Part shown: positions 22,565-32,346 of the stretch, in pieces
How the letters are laid out: every line of letters starts with the position of its first letter
Position numbering within the stretch: position 1 is the stretch's first letter
Origin: Budorcas taxicolor
Lineage: Eukaryota > Chordata > Mammalia > Artiodactyla > Bovidae
Length of the DNA stretch: 64,000 nucleotides
Reading direction: 5' to 3'
NCBI RefSeq assembly: GCF_023091745.1
Contig: NC_068911.1
Location: 159,760,004 to 159,824,003 of the forward strand
Translations under genes and position numbers: made by a program
Notes under the pieces: generated by a model
The model's input: the letters and a program-made list of their open reading frames with translations, nothing else
Database searches by the model: none
What the model was told of the DNA's origin: nothing

Positions 22565-22770
22565 GAACATACCTTGAGCTGGGTGCTGCTCTAAGCTATT
22601 TCTATGTATTAACTGAATTAAGGTTCACCATAACTTTCTGGAAGTCCTATTGATGTTCCCATTTTTCAGATGAGAAAACCAAGGCACAGAGGGGCTCAGT
22701 AACCTGTCCACTTACACAAGGTCACAGAGTGTAAACTGGGTCTCAAACTGTGGTTCTTAAACCTTCCCCT
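22565..22770 (-). mobile_element. MIR SINE
   Basis: Well preserved reversed MIR: 'gagctgggtgctgctctaagc', 'cccatttttcagatgagaaaaccaaggcacagaggggctc', 'aaggtcacagagtgtaaactggg'. Confidence 0.85.
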
Positions 22771-23760
22771 TTCACTTAAGCAGTTCTTAACACTTGTTTT
22801 ACAATAAGTCTCAGACTAATCAATGAAAAGACAGCAATTCTCTCCTCACCTTAACCATCCCAGCTGCTATTTCTGCTTTTCCAGTAAACTTGCAGAATTC
22901 TTTTCCTTATCCTTGCTACAGTCCTTCTGAAGTAGTGATATATTGACTACTTCATCCAAAGGCTAAACCAAGACTAACGCCTAAGCAAGGAAGAACAAAT
23001 AGTGAATTCATTAACTGGAAATCTGTTTACAATCCCCAAGGCTCATTGTGCAGGCAGTGCTTCTGTATCATTTAGAGTTGCTAATAAATGAAAGTCTTTG
23101 CATCTTTCCAAGCGTCTTGATATTTACCAGTCTCATATTTTACCATAGGAAGCGGCTTCAACAAGCATATTCATGTGTTGACAGTTCTAATTAATACAAG
23201 TAATTAGTCCTGACAGTAGAACTGTGAAAAGAAGACCCATTCATAAATTTGCTAATTATGTCACTCTGCTCAGAATTTAATTGCAGTCTAGTCTTTAATC
23301 ATTTCTGTATATGGGCAAAAGGCCAGCTGACTAAATTCTTCAGACTTTTACATTTACCACTCGTAAAGGAATTTTGTCAAAATTAATTTACCATTGGAAC
23401 ACAATGGTTTGGTGTGCAGAAGTGGCGAAGAACAGAGCTCCTTCTGCAGAGAAACAAACAGGAGAATGGGAAAAGCCAGGCAAGGAAGGATGGAGGGAGA
23501 GAGAAAGTCATCAAGAGGATCCACATCCTTTCTTACATATCTACACCTACAAGGTTTTGTGTACTCATATTTCAGTGTTTTTCTAAAAAGTAAGGTAGTT
23601 TTATTTAGGCTGTTCATATGCTCATGGTACAGAAGATTTGAAGACAATTTGTTACCCGGATCCAAAGTTGAGCCCTCCTCTCTCTGATGTACCTAGCCTA
23701 CTTTTCAAACAAGGACGTCTGTTCTAAAACAGGGTTTTTCTAACTGAGCTCTATTGACCT
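22771..23760. other. Repeat-free intron block, candidate conserved element
   Basis: Contains three TAATTA cores within about 70 bp (23188-23193, 23201-23206, 23253-23258). No interspersed repeat and no credible coding frame. Confidence 0.4.
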
Positions 23761-23763
23761 CTT

Positions 23764-24015
23764 GTGTGTGTGTGCATGCACATGTGTGTGCTCAGTCACG
23801 TCCGACTCTTTGTGACTCCGTGGACCATAGCCTACCAGGCTCCTCTGTCCATGTCCATGGGATTTCCCAGGCAAGATTATTAGAATGGGTTGCCATTTCC
23901 CTCTCCAGGGGATCTTCCTGACCCAGAGATTGAACTCGCATCTCCTGTGTGTCCTGCATTGGCAGGCGGGTTCTTTTCCACTCTGCCACTTTGTGAAAGT
24001 GTAAGTTGCTCAGTC
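23764..24015 (-). mobile_element. Bov-tA SINE and start of a second
   Basis: Antisense Bov-tA preceded by a short TG run. Its tRNA head decays at 'ttcttttccactctgccac', then the first bases of another antisense Bov-tA follow before the BovA insert at 24016. Confidence 0.85.
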
Positions 24016-24136
24016 CTGGAGAAGGAAATGGCAACCCACTCCAGTACTCTTGCCTGGAAAATTCCATGGACGGAGGAGCCTCGTAGGCTATAGTCCATTG
24101 GGTTGCAAAGAGTCGGACATGACTGAGCGACTTCAC
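24016..24136 (+). mobile_element. BovA monomer flanked by 45-bp direct repeats
   Basis: Sense BovA ('ctggagaaggaaatggcaaccc' to 'actgagcgacttcac') without a tRNA head. It sits between 23971-24015 and 24137-24181, which match at 41 of 45 positions. Confidence 0.9.
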
Positions 24137-24154
24137 TTCTTTTCCACTGTACCA

Positions 24155-24360
24155 CTTTGTGAAAGTGTAAGTCGCTCAATCGTGTCCGACTCTTTGCGAC
24201 CCCATGGAGTACACAGTCCATGGAATTCTCCAGTCCAGAATACTGGAGTGGGTAGCCTTTCCCTTCTCCAGGGGATCTTCCCAGCCCAGCGATCGAACTT
24301 GCATCTCCTGTGTCTCTTCCTTTGGCAGGCGGGTTCTTTACCACTGCATCACCTTTGGGG
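24155..24360 (-). mobile_element. Bov-tA SINE
   Basis: Antisense Bov-tA: 'gtaagtcgctcaatcgtgtccgac' through 'ggcaggcgggttctttaccactgcatcacc'. Confidence 0.87.
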
Positions 24361-24770
24361 CTGGATAATTCCTTGTTGCGGTAGGGGTGGGGCCATCCTG
24401 TGCACCATGGGATGTTGAGTAGCATCTGACTTCTTACCCACTCTGTGCTTGTGCATCCTTCCTCCCAGTTGTGATGGCCAAAATTATCTCCAGACACTGC
24501 CGTTGTTCCCTAGGTAGGCTAAATTGGTTGAGAACCACTGCACCAGAGTGTAAGTTTAGATGAAAAAAGAATCAGGTAAACTTGTGTATAGGATGCTTAC
24601 ATAGAAGCAGTTGTAGCAAAATCAATAAAGCACATCACTTAAAAACAATTTGGTAATATGAAATTCAGATGGAATGATGTTCCTTGAATTTCAGTACGTC
24701 CTTCAGTATCAAGTTCCCTCTGGTTCTCTTGGATTGTAAGTACAGTAGTATTTAGTATTAATAGTAGAGT
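24361..24770. other. Unassigned intron sequence
   Basis: 24360-24545 may be an old hAT-like repeat ('ggttgagaaccactgcaccaga' resembles a terminal piece). The remainder is unique. Confidence 0.35.
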
Positions 24771-25530
24771 TCAGTTCAGTTCAGTCGCTCAGCCATGTCC
24801 AACTCCTTATGACCCCATGAATCGCAGCACGCCAGGCCTCCCTGTCTATCACTATCTCCCGGAGTTCACTCAGACTCACGTCCATCGAGTCAGTGATGCC
24901 ATCCAGCCATCTCATCCTCTGTCGTCCCCTTCTCCTCCTGCCCCCAATCCCTCCCAGCATCAGAGTCTTTTCCAATGAGTCAACGCTTCGCATGAGGTGG
25001 CCAAAGTACTGGAGCTTCAGCTTTAGCATCATTGCTTCCAAAGAAATCCCAGGGCTGATCTCCTTCAGAATGGACTGGTTGGATCTCCTTGCAGTCCAAG
25101 GGACTCTCAAGAGTCTTCTCCAACACCACAGTTCAAAAGCATCAATTCTTTGGTGCTCAGCCTTCTTCACAGTCCAACTCTCACATCCATACATGACCAC
25201 AGGAAAAACCATAGTCTTGACTAGATGGACCTTAGTCGGCAAAGTAATGTCTCTGCTTTTGAATATACCATCTAGGTTGGTCATAACTTTTCTTCCAAGG
25301 AGTAAGCGTCTTTTAATTTCATGGCTGCAGTCACCATCTGCAGTGATTTTGGAGCCCCAAAAAATAAAGTCTGACACTGTTTCCACTGTTTTCCCATCTA
25401 TTTCCCATGAAGTGATGGGACCGAATGCCATGATCTTCGTTTTATGAATGTTGAGCTTTAAGCCAACTTTTTCACTCTCCACTTTCGCTTTCATCAAGAG
25501 GCTTTTTAGTTCCTCTTCACTTTCTGCCAT
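24771..25530 (-). mobile_element. BovB LINE, 5'-truncated, with 250 open codons
   Basis: The minus-strand frame from 25530 to about 24781 is uninterrupted and encodes the reverse-transcriptase C-terminal part of BovB: MAESEEELKSLL, SWEIDGKTVETVSDFIF, FPVVMYGCESWTVKKAE, LRVPWTARRSNQSILKEI, GGRRRRGRQRMRWLDGITDS. The truncation falls just after where the family's YADD active-site segment would be, so the copy is not functional. A 7-bp GTAGAGT occurs at 24764-24770 and 25534-25540 as a likely target duplication. The uninterrupted frame points to recent insertion. Confidence 0.92.
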
Positions 25531-25540
25531 ATGGTAGAGT

Positions 25541-26040
25541 AGTTGCATCTAAAAGCCTTTGCTCCTCATGTTAGATACACTGGGCTCTTAGCTCTCATGG
25601 GTTTTAACATTTAGGGTTCTGACCACTTTAAGATGACCTTAAAGTTATGGATACTCAGCTGCAGGTGTTCTTTGTTTTCAAGTTCATGAATTGCTCCCTT
25701 CTTGTCTTGCCTCCATCCAGTGTTTAGATGTCCAGTCCTTCGTTTCAGTTACTCTGTTACAAATAGGTTAATGCCCTTGCTGCTCAGCCCTTCATCCACC
25801 TATGTGGAAAAATCCTCAGACTTCAGTGAGCCCAGCCACGGGGCGTCTGGGACCCAGCATCTGGCGGCTGAGCTCGACTGGAGAATGTGACCCAACAGAG
25901 CAGGCTGAGCCTGTTATAAATGACATCGACATCTCCCCTGTCCTCGACCTCCCGGAGAAAATAGAATCCACCTGTAGGTAACACCTTCAGCATCCTATCA
26001 TGAAAACTACAAACCTACCTGCATCCACTCCCACACTTGT
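25541..26040. other. Unassigned intron sequence
   Basis: Nothing recognised. 25830-25930 is GC-richer, without coding similarity. Confidence 0.4.
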
Positions 26041-26820
26041 TGCTCCTGACAGCTGGGCAGGGAGGGCTCTTTCCTCTTTTCAAAAGTTAGTCGTTCACCT
26101 GTCTTCTCTGCTCAGGAAAATCTGTTGTTACTTATTAACCCTCTCTCCATTCTGTCTTCAGCTTTTCAGTCTTTACCAGATCCTTCCTATCAACATGTCA
26201 ACCTACTCAAGTCTCTTTCCTCCCTCATCCCAAAGAGGAGGAGACAGGTCGACAACTCGACTGACTTTTATTCCCCACCTTTCCTTTCCATTTACAGTCT
26301 CCAAAGTCTTCACTTTCACTCTGGATCTTCCCTCCATTTCTTCAGTCGTGCTGCTGCCCGCCGCCCCCCCTTACTCTAATGAAAGTTCCACAGTGATCTC
26401 AATGTTGCTGAGGCCTGGAGACACTTTTCTTCCTTAGATGTACTTAACGTTACCTATCCACTCCTTGAAACCCTGCCTTTTTCCTCCAGTTCCCCTGATT
26501 CCCACCCTCCCAGCTCTCCCACTGCTACTCTGCTCTGAACCTTTCTCTTGGTCTACTTTGCAGGCTTCCCCCAAACCCCCAACCCCTACCACCACCCCCT
26601 GCCACCTTGGAATATCAGTTTTCCTAATGACTTTATTCTAGGTCTTCTTTTCTTCTCTTAAGCTTTAGTTACTATTTGTACTTCAAATTTATCTCCTCCG
26701 CCCAGATCTCTTTCTGAAATCATAGATAAATGAACTCAAGGACATCTCACATGCATCATGTACAAACCTGAATTTATGGTAGCTTTTCTATCTCCCCAAC
26801 TTGCTCTCCGTCAGGTGTTA
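26041..26820 (+). mobile_element. L2 LINE fragment
   Basis: Sense L2 in order: 'ccacagtgatctcaatgttgctgaggcc', 'actccttgaaaccctgcc', 'tattctaggtcttcttttcttctct', 'caaatttatctcctccgcccagatctct', 'catgtacaaacctgaatt'. Its open frames (26000-26641) are not conserved coding. Confidence 0.7.
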
Positions 26821-27112
26821 CCTCCTGGGTGTTGGTCAGTAACCAGGTGATCTTGATGCTAACTCAAAATATGTCTCAAATCCGCGTCCACTAGTCTGGG
26901 CCACTGTTATGACTGGACTGTAGAAGGTCAGGACAAAGAGGTGTAAGAGCCAGATCCCATAGGGCCTTTCAGGCCATTGAAGGACTTTAGTTTTTCTCTT
27001 GATGAGATGTGAGCCATTAGAGGGTTTTGAGCACAGGAGTATCATAATAATTTATTGATTTTGTAAAGGGTCACTGAGCTATTGTGTTGAAAATAGTCTG
27101 TGGGGTGGCATA

Positions 27113-27449
27113 GTGGGTTGAATGGTGACCCCCCCCCCCCAAGAGATATATTCACCCAGAGCCTCAGAATATGACTGTATTTGGAGTAAGCCTCTTTGCA
27201 GATATAATACAGTAACAAGGTGATATCATCCTGATTGGGTGGGACCTAAACCCAACGGACATGAGTTTGAGTAAACTCCGGGAGTTGGCGATGGGCTAGG
27301 AGTTCTGACGTGCTGCAGTCCATGGGGTCGCAGAGAGTCGGACACAACTGAGGGACTGAACTGAACTGAACTGAAACCCAGTGACATCTGTGCTGATGAG
27401 TTAGACAAGAAGAAGATAGACACAGAGAAGGAGGCACAAGTGGAGACGG
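27113..27449 (+). mobile_element. MaLR/MLT1-like LTR fragment, split by BovB
   Basis: 'tgggttgaatggtgaccccc', 'gagcctcagaatatgactgtatttggag', 'cctctttgcagatataat' and 'gggtgggacctaaaccca' follow the MLT1 type in order. It resumes after the BovB insert with 'gtgacatctgtgctgatgagttagacaag..gacacagagaagg'. Confidence 0.65.
27255..27373 (+). mobile_element. BovB 3' tail inserted in the LTR fragment
   Basis: Only the last 119 bp of BovB ('atgagtttgagtaaactccgggagttgg' to the 'ctgaactgaactga' end), flanked by a perfect AAACCCA at 27248-27254 and 27374-27380. Confidence 0.93.
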
Positions 27450-28050
27450 AGGCAGAGGGGAGCAGCAGAAAGACCAGTTAGGGTCCTGCTGCAGTCATTC
27501 AGGCAAGGGAGGACCACTGTCCCCATTCTGATGGAGCCGTGGAAGAGTGCAGAGCGGTCAGCTTCTGGACACGTTTTGAAGGCAGATATGGGAGCATCTT
27601 TGACAGAATGGTGGTGATTATGAGAGAAAGAGAAGTGAAGGGGGAGTAACATTTTTGTCTGAGGGCACTGAAAAGTTGGAGTTTCCGTTAACCTGAACAC
27701 ATAGAGCAGGCTTGCAGGGGAAACAAAGAGATCTCAGTCTTGGACCTGGAGAGAGTGACAGGCTTATGAGAGCTCCATGTGGGGATGGAGTAGGTGGTTC
27801 AGTATGAGATTAGATGACAGGTATGGTCTGGAAGTATCAGCATGATGTAAATAATATTTGAATTCGTGAACGTAGATGGAATCTCCAGGGGAGTGAATAT
27901 CAATGGAGAAGAAGATCAAGGACTGAGCCCTGGGGGTCTCCAACATTAGGGGGTGAAGTGAAAAGGAGGTACCAGCAAAGGAGAGTGAGAAGAAGGAACC
28001 AGTGAAGCAGCGTGAAAAAACAGAGGAGAAGAGAGCAGGTGGTCCTAGAG

Positions 28051-28454
28051 CTGCGGTCCCCAGCCCCTGGGATATAATGCTTGATTACCTGAGGTGGAAC
28101 TGATGGTAATAATAATAGAAATAAAGTGCACAGTAAGGTTAATACTTTGTGTGTGCTGTGTGCATGCTTAGTCACTCAGTCGTGTCTTACTCTGAGACGC
28201 CATGGACTGTAGCCCACCAGGCTCCTCTGTCCATGGGATTCTTCAGGCAAGAACACTGGAGTGGGTTGCCATGCCCTCCTCCAGAGAATATTCCCAACCC
28301 AGGGATCAAACCCAGGTCTACCCACATTGCAGGCAGATTTTTTACCAACTGAGCCATCAGAATCATCCCCCCAAACCACCTGCCTCCCCGGTCTGTGAAA
28401 AAATTGCCTTCCACGAAACTGGTCTCTGGTGCCAAAAAAGGTTGGGGACCGCTG
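28051..28454. mobile_element. Non-autonomous hAT-type transposon, split by a Bov-tA
   Basis: Terminal inverted repeats CTGCGGTCCCCAGCC (28051) and GGTTGGGGACCGCTG (to 28454) with flanking 8-bp TCCTAGAG (28043-28050) and TCCTCGAA (28455-28462), 6/8 identical. Inner wording ('ggtggaactgatggtaataataatagaaataaagtgcac'; 'cttccacgaaactggtctctggtgcc') matches a common mammalian hAT-like repeat whose name I cannot fix. Confidence 0.8.
28150..28360 (-). mobile_element. Bov-tA SINE inside the hAT element
   Basis: Antisense Bov-tA from 'gtgtgcatgcttagtcactcagtc' to 'accaactgagccatcag'. Confidence 0.88.
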
Positions 28455-28612
28455 TCCTCGAAGACAAGATTTTCTAGGAGGAAAGAGTATTTGTCTGTGC
28501 TAGGTGTGCCCCGGTGGTCCTGGGTAGACGAGGACTGAGAAATGACCTGTGGGTTTAGCAATGCCGAGGTTAGCATTAGCCTTGACAGGAGCTGTTTCAG
28601 GATGTGAACAGT

Positions 28613-29190
28613 TCCTGGTGTGATACAGACCCTGCTATTGTCCCTTGTTCCACCAGAGTTGAAAGCCCTGAGCTTCTAAAAGCTTTGAGTTTCTTAATCA
28701 TCCCCCACCCCCAATAAAGAATGAAGAGAAGGACCCTGATGACTCCCATAGGCTCCATTACTACTGCTGGGTTCCCTAGCCTTAAGTAGTATTAAATATA
28801 TAAATTCCTGATGCTACTCATCCTAAGCGACAGAGAATCAATCGCCCATGTGAGAAGCAGCCTAACCACAAAGCAACATTTGTCTTTAGTGTGGACCATC
28901 TCGCCTTGTGCTTTTTCAGTGTAAGGCCAATAATGGAAATTCCTATCTCCCTGCTGTAGTACATGACCGTGTACGGAGGGATTTCTCCTCAGGGTCCTGC
29001 TCAGTGGCTCTAGAGCAGCACCATCTTATAAGAAGTTTCCACAGTGATGGACATGGCCTTTTATCTTCTGTGTCCAAAATGGTAGCTGCTAGCCACATGT
29101 GCTGAGTGCTTGGAATATAGTTAGTACAACTAAGGCACTGTATTTTTAAGTTTACTTAATTTTAATTCATTTAAATGTGAAAATAGCCAT
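28613..29190. other. Unassigned intron sequence
   Basis: No certain repeat. 28990-29190 ('agcagcaccatcttataagaagtttcc..tggacatggcc..tgctagccacatgtgctgagtgcttggaat') resembles an old mammalian repeat but I cannot name it. Confidence 0.35.
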
Positions 29191-29625
29191 GTGTCTTGGG
29201 TGAGACCCAAGAGTCTGTACTTCAACAGGCTCTGCAGGTGATTCTCTTACACACTGAACAGAATGGTTTCCTGTGTTTAGAGCTGGGCTCCACCCCTAAA
29301 ATTCCTGACTTAATGGGTTTGGGGATGAGGTGTGAGAATTTGGGGCTTCCCAAGTGGCTCAGTGATAAAGAATCCACCTGCCAATGCAGGAGACACAGGT
29401 TTAATCCTTGGGTCAGGAAGATCCCCTGGAGGAGGAATTGGCAACCCACTACAGTTTTCTTGCCTGAAAAATTCCTTGGACAGAGGAGCCTGGTGGCCTA
29501 CGCTCCATGGGGTCGCACAGAGTCAGACATGACAGAGGCTGGCACACGGTAAGGATTTGACTTGTTAAGAGGTTCCCAGGTAATGCTCGGAAGCCGAACT
29601 GGAGATGACTTTGAGAACCTGATGT
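29190..29625. mobile_element. Two MER5A-like fragments, the second split by Bov-tA
   Basis: 29205-29275 is a sense MER5A end ('caggctctgcaggtgattctcttacacactgaa'). 29289-29340 plus 29551-29625 is an antisense one ('gggctccacccctaaaa..tgtgagaattt' then 'gttaagaggttcccaggtaatgctc..actttgagaacc'). Confidence 0.55.
29342..29548 (+). mobile_element. Bov-tA SINE
   Basis: Sense Bov-tA from ggggcttcccaagtggctcag to gacatgacagaggctggcac, splitting a MER5A-like element. Confidence 0.88.
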
Positions 29626-30317
29626 ACAAAATGGGCCTTCTCTTTGCGAAGTGACCCCAGATCCCCAAGAGTCAATTCCATAAATTCCATATAACAAATA
29701 CTTTGCAGGATATCCTGAGGGTACCCTATGAACTTTATGAAAATCTTTTTAGCTATTTTCTCATGATCCAGTAATGAACAGTGCCTGACTCATTGAGGAG
29801 CTCACAGTTCTGGAAACTGAACCAGCAACTCTGCAGTCTGTAGGACAGGCCTTCAGGAAGGGTGGGCTGAAGCTCTAGTTCTTCGGTGGAATTTCTTCTT
29901 TGTCCAGGAAACCTCAGCTTTGCTCTTCGCGGTTTTCAGCTAATTCAGTCAGGTCCGCCTGGATTTACTAGGATGGTCTCCCTTGAAGTCAGCTGATTAG
30001 AGACATAATGACATAAAGGATCATAGCTGGAAAGATGTGGTATTTGTTCTGCTCCTTGAAGAATGGGAGAGTCTAGTCAGTGAGGACTAAGGGAATAGAT
30101 ACTCTAGAGAAAAATGAGCAATAAAAGGTGCCAGGACAGGAAAGTACAATTGGTATTTGCAGGGTGGCCAATTGTTGCTGTATGATCTTTCACTGAATCT
30201 CCCTTTCTTCATCTGAAAAAAAAAATGGGTTAAATGCTTGTCATAACTGTCCCCCAAAATGGAACGAGGTTGTGTTTGAGGGTGCGTTTTGGAAACAATA
30301 AACACTATTTGATCTCT
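29626..30317. other. Unassigned intron sequence
   Basis: No repeat recognised with confidence and no gene. Confidence 0.4.
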
Positions 30318-30705
30318 AGTAAAGAAGGCAGGACGCCAAAGAATTGATGCCTTCGAACTGTGGTTCTGGAGAAGACTCCTGAAAGTCCGTTGGACAGCAA
30401 GATCAAACCAATCAATCTTAAGGGAGATCAAACCAGAATATTCACTGAAAAGACTGATGCTGAAGCTCCAGTATTTTGGTCATCTTATGAGAACAGACAG
30501 CTCTTTGGAAGAGTCCCTGATGCTGGGAAAGATCCAGGGCAGAAGGAGAAGAGGCCATCAGAGGATGAGATGGCTGAATGGCATCACTGATGCAGTGAAC
30601 ATGAACTTGGGCAACCTCCAGAGATGGTGAGGGACAGGGAGGGCTGGCGTGCTGCAGTCCATGGGGTCGCACAGAGTCAGACACGACTGGGAGACTGAAG
30701 AACAA
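30318..30705 (+). mobile_element. BovB LINE fragment, older
   Basis: Sense BovB: 'caaagaattgatgccttcgaactgtgg' to 'gggtcgcacagagtcagacacgac'. The frame is broken within about 90 codons (TAA after 'atcaatct'). Confidence 0.9.
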
Positions 30706-30878
30706 CGGAAGCTGCAAAGCAGTGTGAATACGAAGATACTGTACAGCAGTGTTAGTGGCGGTAGTGTTTGTGTATAAGTTTGTGTGGCGAAGAAAAACAA
30801 AAAAGGTTTGGGCAGTGAAAAAGAGCCTGATTCTTGTGGGCTTTGTCAAAAATAATGCCTGTTTGGGGAGAAAAAGTA

Positions 30879-30960
30879 TAGGGTTGGACAAAAAGTTTGT
30901 TCATGGTTTTGCATTACAGCATATGGAAAAACCCAAATGAACTTTTTGGCCAACCCAATA
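30879..30960. mobile_element. Second mariner-type miniature palindrome, miR-2284/2285-like
   Basis: Ends GGGTTGGAC (30881-30889) and GGCCAACCC (30948-30956), with flanking TA on both sides. Arms AAAAGTTTGTTCATGGTTTT (30891-30910) and AAAACCCAAATGAACTTTTT (30928-30947) pair with few mismatches around a small loop. Confidence 0.85.
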
Positions 30961-32155
30961 GTTTCAATTGGATTAATAGGAAATAAAAATGTCCCTACAT
31001 ATGCAGTCACACCTGATTGCCACAAAGGTGTGGTAGGCATTTGATCAGAGCCTAAGATAACTCAACATTTTTTACACAAGTAGACTTTAGGCCTCTGTTT
31101 TTGATGCTTGAGAGATTTTAGAGGTAAGGGAGAGTCATTTAATATAAAATTATTGAATAGTTTGCCTAAGTAGGGAGAGAGAGTTAAATTATTTCCAAGA
31201 AAGTTGTTCCCAGGCAATGGCCCTTGTAGCCAGTTGACCTCGTCATCAAAGAGAGCAGGTGGGGGTAGGGGGGATGCCAAAGTGACTGCCGTTTGCAAAC
31301 TTCTTTATTCTGCCTCCCACCCCCCGACCCCCCAAGCTCTGCTCTACAAACCAAGCTAATTTTGCCAAGCCAATTTCCCCCTTGATTTTTAAAGCCCTAT
31401 GCATTTTGGATGAAATTTAATCCACATGTTCCTCCTGAGTCTCTTATACCCAAGCCACGAAAACGTTATTTGTAAAATGTGATTCCATGTTTGAAGTCAC
31501 CGTAAAGTATTTTTAGTAGATTTTCGTTCTTGGTCATGCAACATTTTTCTCAGTTTGTTTTGTTTTATTTAAACACATTGTACATGGTCCTAACACACAT
31601 CCTGTGGTGAGACACAAAGGGAATCTTGAAGCCAGAAGGACGGTCTGTTCTAACACAGGTGAAGCAGCCAAGTTCTACTTGCACAAGTTTGTAACTCTTA
31701 TCCCTCTTCAGTTTGTTATGTTGTGTCCTGGACTCCTTTTCACCCAGGCACACCCTACCCCAGCCTTTTCCTACCCCACTCCCTAAAAGGGTGCCCGTGA
31801 AGACGAATAGGGAAAAGGGAAAATGAGAAATAATAGAATCAGACTGCTTCCTAGGACACATTTCTGTGTTATACCATGTGATCCTTCCTTTGCAAAGCTG
31901 AGTTCATTTTCTCCTTTTACGTGTGTGCTAACATTGCCACTCCTGGAAAGATTAAGTTATTTCATGAAATGTCTACAAAAGTGAGAAGTAAAGTCAAATT
32001 TAGGAGCAGTCTGCAGCTTCTTATTCCTAGGGCAAAATAGACGGTGGTGTCTGATTAGGGCTGAGCTAATTGAAAAATGGTTTTATTTTTACCAAAGTAA
32101 GCAATTGTTGTTTGTTTATTTTTAAACCTTTGTTTGTGTGTGTGTTTGTGCATGC
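30961..32155. other. Unassigned intron sequence
   Basis: No recent repeats. Several antisense frames (for example 31565-31861) show no family resemblance. Confidence 0.4.
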
Positions 32156-32159
32156 GCGT

Positions 32160-32346
32160 GCTTAGTTGCTAAGTTGTGTCCAACTCTTTTTGACCCCATG
32201 GACTGTATCCTGCCAGACTCCTCTATCCATGGATTTCCTAGGCAACTGGGGTGGGTTGCCATTTGCTTTTCCAGGGGATCTTCACCACCCAGGGATTGAA
32301 CCTGGGTCTCCTGCACTGCAGGAGGATTCTTTACCTGCAGAGCCTT
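32160..32346 (-). mobile_element. Bov-tA SINE
   Basis: Antisense Bov-tA preceded by a TG/GC run, with small deletions in the BovA body ('ggcaactggggtgggttgcc'). Confidence 0.86.

Larger units (their letters stand above)
26900..28612 (-). mobile_element. L2 LINE, long antisense copy split by two insertions
   Basis: Three pieces (about 26900-27112, 27450-28050 and 28455-28612) follow the reversed L2 in register: 'ggagccattgaag..ttttgagcaggag', 'gaccagttagg..gcagtcattcaggcaag', 'ggactgagccctgggg..ctccaacatta', 'accagcaaaggagagtgag', then 'gaggactgagaaatgacctgtgggtttagcaatgc'. An LTR-like fragment and a hAT element interrupt it. Confidence 0.78.

Noticed and set aside
23880..24497. 205-codon minus-strand open frame
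   Set aside because: It is a read through Bov-tA and BovA SINEs; the recurrent words (GRSPGEGNGNP, MDYSLRGSSVHGIFQARVLEW) appear in many frames of every Bov-tA in the window.
25000..25447. Plus-strand frames across BovB (PLLLLPPIPPSIRVFSNES type)
   Set aside because: These are antisense translations of the BovB reverse-transcriptase frame and recur wherever BovB is in that orientation (33945, 45703).
26000..26641. Overlapping plus-strand frames of 145, 84 and 67 codons
   Set aside because: They lie in decayed L2 sequence, share no frame, and are explained by low stop density in pyrimidine-rich DNA.
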